Program-made: the position numbers and the translations under genes | Notes under the pieces: generated by a model | The model's database searches: none | Seen by the model: the letters and a program-made list of their open reading frames with translations, nothing else | What the model was told of the DNA's origin: nothing | From: Lingula anatina | Lineage: Eukaryota; Brachiopoda; Lingulata; Lingulida; Lingulidae | DNA: 48,101 bases | NCBI RefSeq assembly: GCF_001039355.2 | Contig: NW_019775403.1 | Location: 305,252-353,352, forward strand | Direction: 5' to 3' | Part shown: positions 12,037-25,686 of the stretch, piece after piece | How positions within the stretch are numbered: position 1 is the first letter of the stretch | Layout of the letters: each line of letters opens with the position of its first letter

Positions 12037-14180
12037 TGAACAAGTCACTGTCAAGCTGCAGTTCTGCATATATGTAATACTGCTTCATAATATATACCTG
12101 CACAACAATATTCAATGTATATCTGGTGTACATTATATACAGCAACACCTTCATTTCTGACTTGGCTATTATAAGTATAATCATTATTCTCATTACATAC
12201 ACATTCCGTTTGTTGATTATAAAAATGACCAAAGTGCATCTACTTTACTCCTGCTACCATGAACTTTAACCAAGTCTATTGTCATGAGGCAAAACGCCCA
12301 AAAAATTAAGATGGTACATTTTCATCAAACTAAGACAAAATCCTTACAAACATGGAACTGCTAGTGGAAAATGTTAGAGCTGAATCTGATCATTTGAGCC
12401 AATGCCTAAAAACTGGACATTGGAAACAATACACCACATTTCATACACTATAATGCCTTTCTATATTCTTGAAATACACAATGCTTTATACAGAAAAACT
12501 CTTTCTCAAGTTACTGAACATAACCACGGATCTCTGGTCTGATAAAGTTATAAAAGTGGGAACAGATTACATTAATCTTTTGGTGATCTATTTCATCTGA
12601 ATGTCATTATCTAACAAGCGTAAGTGAAAAAGCAACCAAAACTTCAAATAATGTCTACCTGAACCTTTTCAGGTAGACATTAACTACAATGCGCATGTTG
12701 CTGAAGCTGAACAGTTGCAACACAAAGAATGGAGGATATTTCAAATATATACTGTATTTACTTGCATGCAAGTTTTGTACAAAACAGCATGTCTTAAAAG
12801 GGTCTTCTTTCAGTTCCAAATTTGTAACTGGACTCATGCAGCAATTTTTTTTTATTATTAATTTTTCATATTAGAAGTCGTTTTAGAAATTGCTCTTGCT
12901 TCAATTAGTTATTTATATATGGGGTAGTGGGGGCTTTTACTCAAAAACATAGTGTATCTTTATTCCACTCAGATCTACACTACTCAGCAAACATTGTACA
13001 CAAGTGGTATTGATGTGCCATGGTGGTTGGGAGACATTTTTTTTGTTCAGGTTCAAGCAGCTGTATAAAATGATATTTGTCAGTTTTGTATGAAACTGGT
13101 CTTCTTTAGAGCATATTAAGTATTTTCCTTTTTTTTTCTTTTTTTGTCACATTAAAACCTTTCCTACTACCATCTTTGGGTCTTTTAAAACCTTTAGGAG
13201 TATAGCTGTTTGTATCACCTTTTACCACACTTATTGATTTATTTTTCTTAACAAAATTAACAAATTTATTGATTATGTATCAATTATCAACATGATTACA
13301 GAAGATTTCCCTTGTGACCATGTTTCAAGAAAAAAAAAATGTATTCTCGAAGAGCAGTGAGACAAGTTGTCAATACTGACAGTAGTCCTGGCTAACACTA
13401 CCTTCAGCAGTCAATTCAGATATACAACATTCAACAAATAGTTACTGCACAGTTCATTCAGTTGTCTAGAGTCAGACTCGGTACTTTTCTCATACATGCC
13501 AGGGTGTATTGTATTTATCAAACACAAATTTTAATTTGAACCTTCAATGTTAATGACAAAAAATCTCCTCTGATCTTGTTTGGCTGGAGAAATGAACTGA
13601 TCCTCACCAGCACGTCACAGTATGACAAAAGAACTGATGAAATAATGACTTGATGAAACATGTATTAGAGTTGAGGTATTTCTACAACTACAAAATGATG
13701 AAGTCAAGTCTGTTTTTCACTTCCTTGTTCACAACACACTGTGATGAGATGAAAAATTATGGACATGATGAATATGAGTGGTTTGCGGCTACACAGTCTC
13801 CAGTTTACTGTAGACAATGAAATGATGAATGTTCCTATGTTATGAACATGCTTAGAACGGTCAGCTCAGAAGTTCTTTGCACTTGGTCAATAAGGATGTC
13901 CTTCTCTTTGAATGTGTTCTTTTCCTTCTTCCAATATCAGCACATCCACTAACTTGTATCATAAATACTTCAAATGTCAAAATGGAGCTGAGATGGAACA
14001 GTCTTACTTTCAAACCATGACTTTTTTGTAGGTAAACAATGAAGAATGACCAACTTAAGTCATCATAATTCTGGCATGTCATCATCATGACAACAAAACA
14101 TTCTCTCTTTGATGTTAACTCTCTTCTAATTGGTGCTGAAGGCTGCCCAGTTATCCACTCAGCCTGAACTCATCAACAAG
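12015..14180 (-). other. Long 3' UTR of PPP1R10/PNUTS
   Basis: About 2.1 kb of AT-rich sequence between the PNUTS stop codon and the facing poly(A) signal at 12031-12036. No coding exon is visible on either strand. Earlier TTTATT hexamers (near 12957 and 13264) could provide shorter isoforms. It contains the perfect inverted repeat listed separately. Confidence 0.5.
12649..12682 (-). repeat. 15-bp perfect hairpin in the PNUTS 3' UTR
   Basis: TAATGTCTACCTGAA at 12649-12663 is the exact reverse complement of 12668-12682, leaving a 4-base loop (CCTT on the plus strand). In minus-strand RNA this would be a stable 15-bp stem with an AAGG tetraloop. The stem is short for a microRNA precursor; an RNA-binding-protein site or mobile-element footprint are alternatives. 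Confidence 0.9.
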
Positions 14181-17100
14181 CTACTGTGTGGGAGACTGGT
14201 GTGGTGGTGACTGTTGTGGAGTGGGAGACTGAGCTCCTCCTGGTGGAGGGAGCGGAGGACCGTTGACACCAGGATGAAGGAACTGACATGACATTGCAAA
14301 ACGACAGCCACGTCCTGCTGCCATGAAGTGTCTGCACACTGGACGATCACCTATAATCATCAAATATAAAATTCAAATTATAAAATCACTTATGGATAAA
14401 AGTATCATTTAACACAAGGTGATTTATTTTATGAGGAATGAGCACTTGCAAAAAATTTTCATTTAATTTTCTCAATTTTTTCAAGATAATACCCTGCAAA
14501 GTATTACTCCTAGAACTTCTTTCTGTCTCTCTCTCCCCTCCATCCTCATCAAACCTAACTGATTAAAAACCTACCTCTCCCTATCCCCCTTCCTCTCATC
14601 ATAGGGGGTGGTGGAGGTCCCCGGGGACGGAAAGGAAATCCTGTCGGCATACGGCCACGCATCATGGGCACTGGACCCCTACCTGGACCTGAAAATTACA
14701 CCTCATTATCAATGTGAAAAGTAAAGCTTCATGGTCTACGTGTTTCTAGTAAATTGGGAGATGTTCTGCAGTGGGCTTTTAAACTTGCATTGTTGTACTT
14801 AGTGACACAAAAGCTAATGAGTGAAAAAATTAAGTGCCAGAGGCAATGACAAGGAGTAGTATTACATAAATTCTATTGAATTTGGGACAACATTTTTTTT
14901 TCAAAATTTCAATCTTCAGTTCAAGACCATTTGTGCTGAGAACCCCTACCTCTGGGTGGCATCATAGGCCTAAAACCAGGTGGAGCAGAGCCCAGTAAGC
15001 CAGGGAGATGAAGTGGTATACCAAACTGAGTCATCATGAAGTTAGGAGGGAGTTGGTTCTTAAATGGTTCAAGTGCTCGACGTAAACTCTCTATTTGTTG
15101 CTGGTCTCCTCCACCCTGATGCAAACATAAGAAAATAATTGGTAATATATTGTACAGTGTGATTTAATGGATTTGGTGCACATATCACGAACATTCCAAC
15201 AGGACTTTAGGTACCTAGATTTCCATATTTCATATAATAACCTATTTTCCATAAAATTTGCAACAACAACAAAAAAAAAGTCATTTATAACTTGCAACAT
15301 AGTAATTGCTATGACTTACAGAGAGTGAACTGAGAATATTTTTGATATTTTGTATATCCCCTGGACTAATGGGAGCAGGCGGTGATGAGGGGGGCTGGTG
15401 GGGTTGTTGTTGCTGGTCACCCTGTTTACTGTGGTCATCTTGTTGATCCTGGGGCTGCTGCTGGCGGGCCAAATTCTGGATCATCTCTGCTATGTCTGGT
15501 GGTAAACTCACTAGAAATCACAAAATTGCACAACTGAATTGAACATTTCAAAGTACAAACTAGCATTTTCTTTTACTTGATTTTTATCCGTTTTCAGGCA
15601 TGTATACATTTGTCCACCTACATTCGCCATTCTGCCAAACATGAAAGAACATGCAAGTTTTCTGTTATCTTTTTTCCTTTTATAATGATTTGCATCTCAT
15701 GTGTCTCATCTGTTTCCATCATTCATATGTAGGTGGGTAAAGTTAAGCACCTTATTTACATCTAACTTGTGTATCACAGTGTATGTTAATTCAATGATGG
15801 AAATGAATCTTGGAATTCAGTAAAATTCACCTAGTGCAGTTTTCTGTACAAAGTAGGACACTTACATTGTAAGTATTAATTTTAGAAGGTATTTTTTGTG
15901 CTGACCTATAGTATTAAAGTTACAATGTGTTTCCTGTCCTTTGAGAGCATCCTTATTTTATAGCACTTGTTATAGTATGCATCTTAACATGCCTGTTGTT
16001 CTATACTTACATTGTGGCTGTTCCTCTCCCTCCACATGTGGTGCTGCAGCCTGGTCTTCTTCCACAGCTGGTTCCATCTCATGGTCTGCAGAGGCCTCCT
16101 GGAATTGTACAATGATATTATGTTTTACTGTGCTTATGATGTTTAGCGTAAAAAATTCTCGAAATGCCAAACAATGGAATACTAAACAGTAAAGAGTTTG
16201 ATATGTTGGCATATTTTGATTGCACTGTAGTTCTGTTGAATATTAGTCTTATGAAATATATATAACCAATTAGTACACAACATATGAAACAAGCAAAAAC
16301 ATCAATGATCAGATGACAAGGACAAAAGACAATGTGTGTTTATCTCAAATGATGAAGAGTAGTAAAACTAATTCCAAAGCGAACAGAACAATGTTTGCAC
16401 TATCCATTGGATTAAGCACACACTTTAAAATTAACAAGAAAACAGGACCACCAAAAATAGGAATATTCAATCTTATTAATCCATGGAATTCAGTATAAGC
16501 TGGTTTGGACAATTACTTCTGAAAAATGGGGGTCATTTTAAAGGTCTTTTTGAAAAACTGTGTTCGAAATTAATTAATCCCATCAGCTACTCGTACAGAA
16601 ACCATGGTTAAACTATGTAATTAAAGCAATGCCTTTTTTTTAAGTATCACACAAAATAAATAAAAAACAATTAGTAAAATTTCTAACATATAGAAGAGAA
16701 GTCTATATAAACCCCTTTCAAGAAAAAAAAAAGAATAATCTTGGTTGTGTACATACTGTAACACAAGTCTTATCAGCACCTTCGACAGAGATGAGAGGAG
16801 GATTGAGAGGTATCTGAAGGAGAGAAGAAAGAGCTGGCCTGCAAAATATTGTGACGGAGTTGATTTCTAGAACACATGCTAAGAAAATTGTTTAAGAAAA
16901 TCATATGTTACATAGACCAACTCTCCACAAACCAACATGCAAATGCACCAGGCATTACTAAAACACTTACATCTTCTAATGGAATGATTTTAGGTTCAGA
17001 TGGTGTGTAGTTCTCAGGATCTGGCTCCTGGGCAGTATCTGGTAGCCTGCAACAATAAGACACATTAGAATGTGATGTAAGATAAACTTCAATTTGTAAA

Positions 17101-20100
17101 AGCCTGTGGTTAACACTAAATTTCTCCCTAGGCAAAACAGTAAAATTTTGATACTAATAGAGTACAACTTCACACACATTTTTACAATGGAAACTTTCCA
17201 TTTTTTGTATTCATTAAGCATTATTCTTTTCCATATAGCGTAATGAATTGCTTATCTACATTTTTGGGGAATTGTAGCAATTTCAGAACCCTTCCAACAC
17301 GAACTTAAAGAAAAACTTACATGTCCTTAGAGAAAAAGATGGCCTGTAATACTGCTTTCTCTCTTTGGGCCTGTGTCTCTCTCTCAGTGCTCCTCTCCCC
17401 AGGGGCTGTAGGAAGCTGAGTCAGACCATCTATACGATGAGGGCGATGCCACTGAAAACCAAATCCACAACTATGAAAGTTCAAAAACAAAAACAGTATT
17501 CTTAATGGATAACATTGACAATGCTTATACTTAACAGACACTAGCCCCTATATTTTGATTTTTTTTCAAGTAGAATTAAACCTACCAAACCACCACCTTT
17601 TTCCAAATATCACAAGCAATGACTCTCTTATCAATGTTAGAAATAATTTAACTTATAATAAAAGGCCTCTGCAAATGTAGTTGATACGCCTGACTAAATT
17701 AGCCCATATGATATATCATAAATAAAACAGCCAAAATGGTATTGCATATTTTGTGGGTTACATCCTCCATGCTTTGTTATATCACTTACATTTGTTTTCT
17801 CATTCATCTTATCCTGTGCCTTCTTCTTAGCCACCTCCACTATGTGTCTGTCTTCCATCATCTCTTTCTTCTTCATCTCCTCAAAATTCAACCTGTTTAC
17901 ATTGACTCGTTCCGTCTCATCCATCTCAAAGTAGTGGATTTGACGCAGATTGGCATCATCCACCCAAGATACTTTCTTTTTCTTCTTGCCACTTGATGCT
18001 TCTGTACTTTTTTCATTATCTCCAGAAGATTGCGAGGACCCTGCAGAATCTTAAAAATATATAAATCAATTAATAAATCAATTAATAAATAATACTGTTT
18101 ACTGTGTAGGTATGCATATGCATCAATGCAATGATAACATATATGTCAGGTATAAAGAATTTGTACCTCAAAACCTTTATTGGCAGTGGGATTTAGCATG
18201 GTGCAACCAAAATACTATAAACAAATTGTGATCCTGTTCTAAATGTGATCTCTTACTTGAGTTATCATCTTTCATTTCCACATCATTAGATTCAGACCCC
18301 TCACTCTGTTTCTTGTCAGTTCCTGGTGGTGATGAAGCTCGTTTCTCTTCTTTATTCTCATTTGAGGTGTCTAATGTGTCTTTGTAAAACTAAAAATATA
18401 TACATAAAACCTTTTTAAATACACATATCACTTACTAAAAATCACAACAGCTTTATTTCTGCCAGACTCATACTTAAAAGCAAACAGTAGGCAGAGATAT
18501 TGGACTTGTCATCACAAGTGTCATCATCACAATTACACCTCATCCAGGACAATTGGGTAGATGAAGACATGGCTTTATGTGAGGCATTTTGAAAAAATAA
18601 CCTTAATAAGTAAACAAATTGTACACTCTACTGAAGTAAGAACACATATACAATATAAGTTTTAAGTGAAGTCAGCAGACGTACAGATAACTGTGGTTTA
18701 GGCATGTTTGGAGATGTTGGTGTGGTTGGTTTTGGTGGCAGTTTCTTCTTCCGTCTGACAGGGACTATAGCAGGGGCAGTCAGAGCATCCATAAATCCTC
18801 TGCTTTCATGAACCTCATGTTGGACAGCTGAAATATATATGACAAAATAGTCAAGTGATTACTAAGTCTTTGCAATGAATAAAATACAAATACAAAGTAC
18901 TTGCTACTGCTGTCTTCTGATTGGACACTTAATCTTATAATTCAGTCTATAATTTTAAAATCCATAGAAAATTAAGAAAGTGACAATAAACCTCAAACTG
19001 ATGATTGTTCATTACTTCAAACATACAAGGATCATGAGGAGCCTTCTATGAAAATAAAGAATCAATATAATTTTCAGTATCACATTCTTCAGTCAGCATT
19101 ACAGTTCTAAAAGAAAGGCAATAATCAAACTACGAACAATGTGAAATGTGTCACACATACGCCTTGGTTTAGCTGGAATGATTTTAATTTTCCCATGTGT
19201 TTCTGTTGGTGGTGATGTTGCTGTTGGTGATGCACCGTTGGCACTTGTTGAGGGCATAATGGGAGATGGAAGGACTGGCCTTGGTTTTTTCTCAGGGGGA
19301 GCAGTAAGAGGCCTATTGAATGGGGTTGGCCTGAAACAGATAATGCATTTTGATAAACATGGGTCACAAGACCTTTGTAGAAATGTATGTAATTTCAGTA
19401 CAGCAGATGAAAACAATTTATCAATTTTTTCCATGTGGCAGACAAACTGAAACTTGGTAAACTGTTGTTAATCATTTCGAGACCTACATAAGACATTCAG
19501 TGAAGCCTGACATTTGTATATTATTTTCAGTTTTTGTCAATAACTCTGTTTTATCACATATTATTCACAAAGAATTTAACCAATATATGTTTATTATGTA
19601 ATACCCATAATACGTACAGTGGTCTTTTTACAGGTGGTTTATCCTTATTAATACTGCCTTTCTTTTTCTGTACTAATGTCGTCTGCTCCTCTAATCCAGT
19701 GGAGCGGAACTTAGACGGTAAAGATTTAACAGTTTTAGCCCTTTCTTTCTGCTGACTAGAGCTCTTATTTTGTGAGGAGTTCAAAGAATTAGATAAGTCT
19801 TTTGATTTGTTAGCACTACTATTTAAAGAGTCTCTTCTCTCTTTCTTTGAGTCACTTTTACTGTCTTGGCCATTTGACTTTTCGTCCTTAGTTTTCTCTT
19901 TTTCTTTACTCTTCTCTTTATCTTTGTGCTTCTTCTTTTTCTTACTTTTGTCTGCAAAAGAAGTGAATACTTTTGATTATGGCTGCAATTTTCTTTCATA
20001 TACCCTGAACTCTAAGCTCATTAAAGCATAAAATCCAAACCAAACAGTTTTTACCAAAAGGGAACCAATCTTATTCTCTTTGATCTAAAACACTTCCAAA

Positions 20101-23100
20101 GAATCATCTGACTGGGTAATCACTTCATGCAAAGAAGCTCACTTTAAACATGAAAGAGTTGAAAATCATCTGAAATTTTCAATTTCTTCTAACACAGTTC
20201 ATTAGAACTTACCAGTGGATGCTTCTGTTCCCGATTTCTCTTTTATCTTCTTCATCCAATTATCAACTATTTCTGTGGCCAAAGTCTTCACAACTGCAAG
20301 TATCAAATACATACTAGATTAAAATCACGTTCAGCAAATCTCATTATAATAGTTATTATATTTTTTACACACAAACCACATGTCTAAGGTACATCAAATA
20401 CAGCTAAAACACCCCCAATGAGTCACTTTATTCAATAACAATAATCCAGTGGAAGACATCATTGAGCAAGTTTCAAAAAAGTTTTGGATTGCAGCAATGT
20501 TGTGACTTAGCGACTTTGGCAGTTTAGCCACAAAATATTGTAATAACAGAGAGCGTGCACCCAATAAGATGTTTTTTTTTCACTGCTCTTGCTTTTAGCA
20601 TGCAAGGTCATTTTGAAGCTAGGCCAAGATTTAAATTGCTTACTTTTTTTGTAGATTTCTTTCGGGCTTATTTAACAATATTGATTAAAATTCAATTTTA
20701 AAAATGAAGCTGCAACATACCATTTTTTATTTTTTGGTTTATCTGCTGAGCAGAATGTGCTAGGCACGACATAACAGCATTGGTATCTTTCAACACCGGA
20801 TTATTAGGAATTTCAAGTGTCATAAACAGCATTCTTTTCACCCAAAAGACGTTTCAGTGTTGCAGCAAGGTCCTTTTTGTGTGTTTTAACATTAATCATG
20901 TGCATATCAGCTTGCCGTATTTTCATCTCAAACATGTGGTTTGTTGTAAAAATATCATAACACTTTATTAAAAAACATTTAGACAATATACAATAAAAAT
21001 TTAACAATCTTATAAAATAAAATACTGCACTTGACTTTAAAAGCCACACAAAAAAATTCAAAAAATAATCCTTTGACAACCATTTCCTCTCTCTCGAGTA
21101 TTTCTAATTCCCTGCACAATTGATTCTAAAAGAGAATATAAGTCAAAGAAAAGTCAGTGCTTGTATGTGCATATTTAGCAGTGTTTTGTTGCAAATCTTG
21201 GATATGCACAAAATCAAATAGGACTTCTAAGAGACTGCCAAAGTTGCTTTTAATGTCTGTCACATCCATGGAAATCATCCATATTGTAAATAACCGCTTT
21301 GAGTGTAAATGGGACTCTTTGGCACTTGGAATTGTAAAAAGTTTCATGGACAATGAAGACCATTTCCCTTCATCATGATGATCTTGGCAACAGTTCTTAT
21401 GGCAATACACAATTTTCACTGGATTATGTCCTATGGTGTTATATCCAGGCACTTCTCTTTGTTTCACATGTCCAAGAAGTAGTATGTTGCAAATGTCAAG
21501 AGGTTTTTTTCCCTGTTAAGATCCGTTTTTGGAGAAGTTTTCCATAATCTTATAGGAAGACTGTTTCATTTAAAAACATTGTGAAGGTCTGGCAAGTAGC
21601 CTTACCTAACAATCAATTAGAAAAAAGCAAATACATACAAGATCAATAGAATGAGAGAGCAAAATGTTATGCCATAATTATCCTTCACAAACATTATAAT
21701 GAAACAGTCTTGAAAAAAGATCTATGGATCAACTCCAAATTAAACACAGAGGCTAATCATCTTTATCCCTGAAAACTTACTACCATCTTCCTCCTTGCTT
21801 AAATTTTTTATTGTTTTAGCACAGTTGTTCTTTTTTAGTAGTTCCACTGAGACTGGCATCTGTTGATAAACTTTAAGAATCTCCATCAAGAAAGATGCAC
21901 TGCTGGAGTCTGCCTTGGCATCCTGAAGCCAGGTATTGAGTAGATCCCAGCCTCCTTCTGATATGAACCTGTAATGAGATATAATTATTAAATGACTGTT
22001 ACACGGCCACTGCATTTAAGATTCAATGAATGCTACAAAAGTTCAATGTTTTAGCACAGCTATCACTTTGATACTGAAATGTTATTAGAACTGACCACCA
22101 CTGCACTAGTGATAACTGTAGAGTTAACAATTACAGCACACAAAATCAAGTATCTCATTAAGTTACAGGATGGTATTACCATAAGATCACTTTTGGAGAA
22201 GCTGAGCACAATCAGGTACAGTATCATAAAAGTTGCCAGCAACTTCACTTAAATCAATATTCACACAGAAGACAGCTCCAATTTCAGGGGCAACAGAAGC
22301 TGCCTTTTTCATTTATCTAATTCCCATACACGCATTACGGGCAAGCTTGTATTATCTGTACTTTAGTGGTATTTGATAGAAGTCTACCAGCAATCAGAAT
22401 CAGTATCTAATTGGTGAGTATTCAATAAAATTTGCAAATGTGGACAGTTAAAATGTAGAGACTGGCACCAATGAACCCAAAACTCAGGGTGTATAGAAGC
22501 AAAAAGACCAAAATTATTCTATTTATGATCAAAGAAAAGAAATCATACTTGGAAAAAACATCAGTGTGATTGGCAACTTGTTATTCTGCATTGAAATTAC
22601 CAAAATGTTCAATTTTGGTTTTAGACCTAATAACCTTATTAAATTTTCTGCATTTTTTTTTTTACTTTTTCACTTATATTTTTGTTCCTTTTTAAAATTA
22701 ATCATCAAGTCTTTTCCATAAGATTTGTAATAATTACAATTTTTGAAATATTACATTTCTGATGCATTCTCAACTTCCTTGTAATTATTCTCCACAAAAG
22801 AGCTCCAACTTTTATTGGTTATCAGTCTAGTATTTGAACTCCACTATTACGACTTAAGCAAAATTTACTCTGCCAAAATAATTAAAAGCATTGGGACAGA
22901 TCAAAAAAATTCTTGCATTTCACTCTACCAAGAAGTGACATGTACATTTGCATAGATTTATTACACAGAAATAAATTTGGGTGAACATATTTTCTCCTAA
23001 ATTTGGTTACACAATCTAATCAAGGATCAAGAACCCAAAAGTTAAACACTACCTTCATCAAGTCATCAAATATTCAGATTTTAGCAAATCCAATAATGGC

Positions 23101-25653
23101 TTTACTTAGAAATATAAGAGTTTTTTATAAGTTAATGGTTGAACATTCAGACTATAACAAAATATTTCAAAACTTCTACAAACTCATATTACAAAATAAA
23201 TCCTTTTATTTCCAACCCTTACCCCCCCTTTACACATAAACATTTACTACTTGAAGAAAAACATAGTGAAGTAAAAGGACATACTTTTCTAAAATCTCCT
23301 GCTCATTGGTTGCTCTAAGAATATTGAGATAGGTGCATCTACTGACCATCTTGCTGGCATCCTTCATGAGGCTGAAATGAAGGCAAAGCATTCTGAATTA
23401 CTATCCTAAAAGTGAAGCAAGTAGGCAAATTAACAAATACCCTGTCATTTTGAATTCAGCTGAATTAATATCTAAAATAATGTTTGAACACTCTGATATA
23501 AATAAGTTAGTAGGCCCAAACACCACTGCACAATCCAGGCAATTCTTACTTCACCATCCTTTGCACTGCTTCTTCATTAAGAATGCTGCCATCCTTACCC
23601 ACCAGTGCTGACAAGCCTTGTAACAGTCCATGAGGATCTATGGGCCCCTGAAAAACAGAATCAATATCTGCAATCTGGTGGCTCTAAACTTGAACAAGAA
23701 ATTGATTAACATATGAAAATTACAGCAGTGTTCTTAAAATACTACTTTGCGAGGCTTGTGGGATATTGTGAGAAGTGAAGGGCATTGTTTTTTTCAACAC
23801 ACAATAAAGTCTTTTGTTGAAGATTCAATGATACAAAATATTTTATTTGATATGAGGGACATTTGTCAAAAAAGTTTGGCGATTTCCAATAGTGATCTTT
23901 TCCCCAACAGATTCTTATAAAATGATCTTCAGACTGATGAGACTTAGGACTCATTTTATAATAGATAAGACAATCAGAAAAATAGTTTTCAACCTTCTTA
24001 CTTAGATAACTAAACCTTTTGAATAAATCCTAATCAAAACAGGGAACATACCAAATAAAATGCATGCTTGATATACATCATAATTTTGCCTTGTTCGCAC
24101 AACACAGAATCAAATATCTTATATCATACCTCAACTATAAGCATCCCTCAAAAAACTTTGGGCCCACCTACCCGTTCAAACCACTTCATGTTCTACAAGG
24201 TTATTAGGCTCACCTCATTTTTACATACCGTCCTAATCACAACATCAAGCATCATAAATGAAGTTCAAACATTAACAACCAAAAAGAAAAAAATTCCAAG
24301 TTAAAGAATTTTATTATCTTATCACATTGCACGCCATCCGATAATTTGAATATTCCACTGTATATCACTGCACAGGTTTTTCTTTGGCACTTTGACAAGA
24401 ATGTAAACCTTGCTTGTAATTAAAAGTCACTCACTTAAAAAAGAGAGAAAGACTATGCAAGACCTAGAAAATATTTTAACATTAAGTATTTATGTTTGTT
24501 TTATTCAAGTATTTTCATCATTTTTTAAATTAATTTTTAAAGAAAAAGTTCACTTCAAGAATTAAGGGAAATGTACTGAATCAGGATTAAAACCCATTTT
24601 GTCAAGCCTTCTTGTAAAAAAGAAATTTATAGATATAATCTCGTTTGGATACTTTCAGTCAATGATGATCATTGTCAATTTTTTTATATAATGAGTGAAA
24701 AGAAAGCATATATTGCAAGCCCAAGAGCAATATGAAAATGGATGACAAGATGAGACAATTTTCTCTTTATTTTTTGTCTTATGGATATCATTATTATTAT
24801 TATTATTACTTTGACTCTGTGGAATTAATTTAACTAATATGAAATTATTAAAAAAAAAAAAAACGGTAATTATTTTTATTTTCTACACAAATTGCCGATT
24901 GACCCAAAGTTGATGAATTTAGTGTTTCAAATTACAGCCGACATTCAAGAAGAAAACAAAATTTTCTTAGATCCTTTTTTTGTTTTTCACTACCTAAAAA
25001 GAAACCAACTTCAACCATGCCATTTATTCGTTTAAGATGAGCAAGCAGATCAGAAAGTACTTAATGATTTTTTTTTTCAGTTTTTAATTTCTATTCATCT
25101 AAACTGCACGAAAAGGAGATACTATTCCAGTGGGTTATCTTCTTTCAATGGATTTTCATATTCTTTTTTTTTTCCACAGTAACTAGTAACCTGGTGAGTT
25201 AGTTACATAATGCAAAAATAGACATGCAAGCTCTGAAAACTAGTTGTGAAAAAGGGCCCTCTACTGTTGTTTAAAGCAAACTGCCAGTATCAAACAATGG
25301 GTTTTTACAGAATCTTTTATCTCAATTTTTTTCTTCCAAAAGGTGAATCATCAACGTTGATCATGTCCCAATTCTTCTTCTTCCCCTCATTCCACAAAAA
25401 TTTGGTGCTTTTTGTCACAGAATATTTGGTGGACCCAAAAAGTATAAAATACTGATATACAAAATGTCTTTTACAAACTTAATCCAAATAGGCATTTAGG
25501 TAAGCCGTTTTTGACATGCTCATTTTGTTAAATTCAGATCGAAAAAATTACCATGTTTTTTATCATTAAAGATTGCATCTGCAGTCCTTCACACCCCATC
25601 AACTCATTTTCTTCTGCATGTTGAGTATCTGGACTTTGTGTTTCAGGTATCAT
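14181..25653 (-). CDS. PPP1R10: PNUTS, protein phosphatase 1 regulatory subunit 10
   Basis: Coding exons in transcript order: 25653-25552, 23647-23550, 23371-23285, 21968-21781, 20293-20213, 19951-19618, 19330-19161, 18827-18685, 18389-18257, 18040-17790, 17451-17321, 17046-16971, 16813-16757, 16098-16011, 15510-15320, 15115-14950, 14688-14575, 14350-14181. All phases agree. From the vertebrate-like start (ATG 25554-25552, [13 protein letters not shown]) the protein is 826 residues; from the upstream ATG at 25653 it is 859. In 826-residue numbering: a TFIIS N-terminal/LW-type helical domain over about 1-150 ([12 protein letters not shown]); Lys-rich stretch 154-180; conserved KFRSTGLE 233-240; PP1-docking RVxF motif KVSW 435-438 followed by [12 protein letters not shown]; Gln/Pro-rich region; RGG-like box (RGRGIGR); and a CCCH zinc finger C776-C786-C792-H796. 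PNUTS recruits PP1 to chromatin and RNA polymerase II, with WDR82 and TOX4, in transcription termination. Here it is head-to-head with MRPS18B. Confidence 0.95.
21969..23284 (-). other. PNUTS intron between the two TFIIS-N exons
   Basis: 1.3 kb of AT-rich intron. No exon, RNA gene or recognisable mobile element was found. The other long PNUTS introns (20294-21780, 23648-25551, 14689-14949, 15116-15319, 15511-16010, 16099-16756, 18390-18684, 18828-19160) are similarly featureless by eye, apart from short homopolymers. Confidence 0.6.
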
Positions 25654-25686
25654 AAGGAGACTTCAGGTATGCTTATTTTTGTTTTT

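Noticed and set aside
12649-12682. MicroRNA precursor or Rho-independent terminator
   Set aside because: A 15-bp stem with a 4-base loop is too short for a canonical pre-miRNA, and bacterial-type terminators do not apply in a eukaryotic nuclear gene.
20813-21079. Possible extra PNUTS exon in the 20.7-21.1 kb region
   Set aside because: The flanking exons at 21968-21781 and 20293-20213 join directly in phase 1 and match the PNUTS order (KEEDG then [14 protein letters not shown]), so nothing is missing between them.
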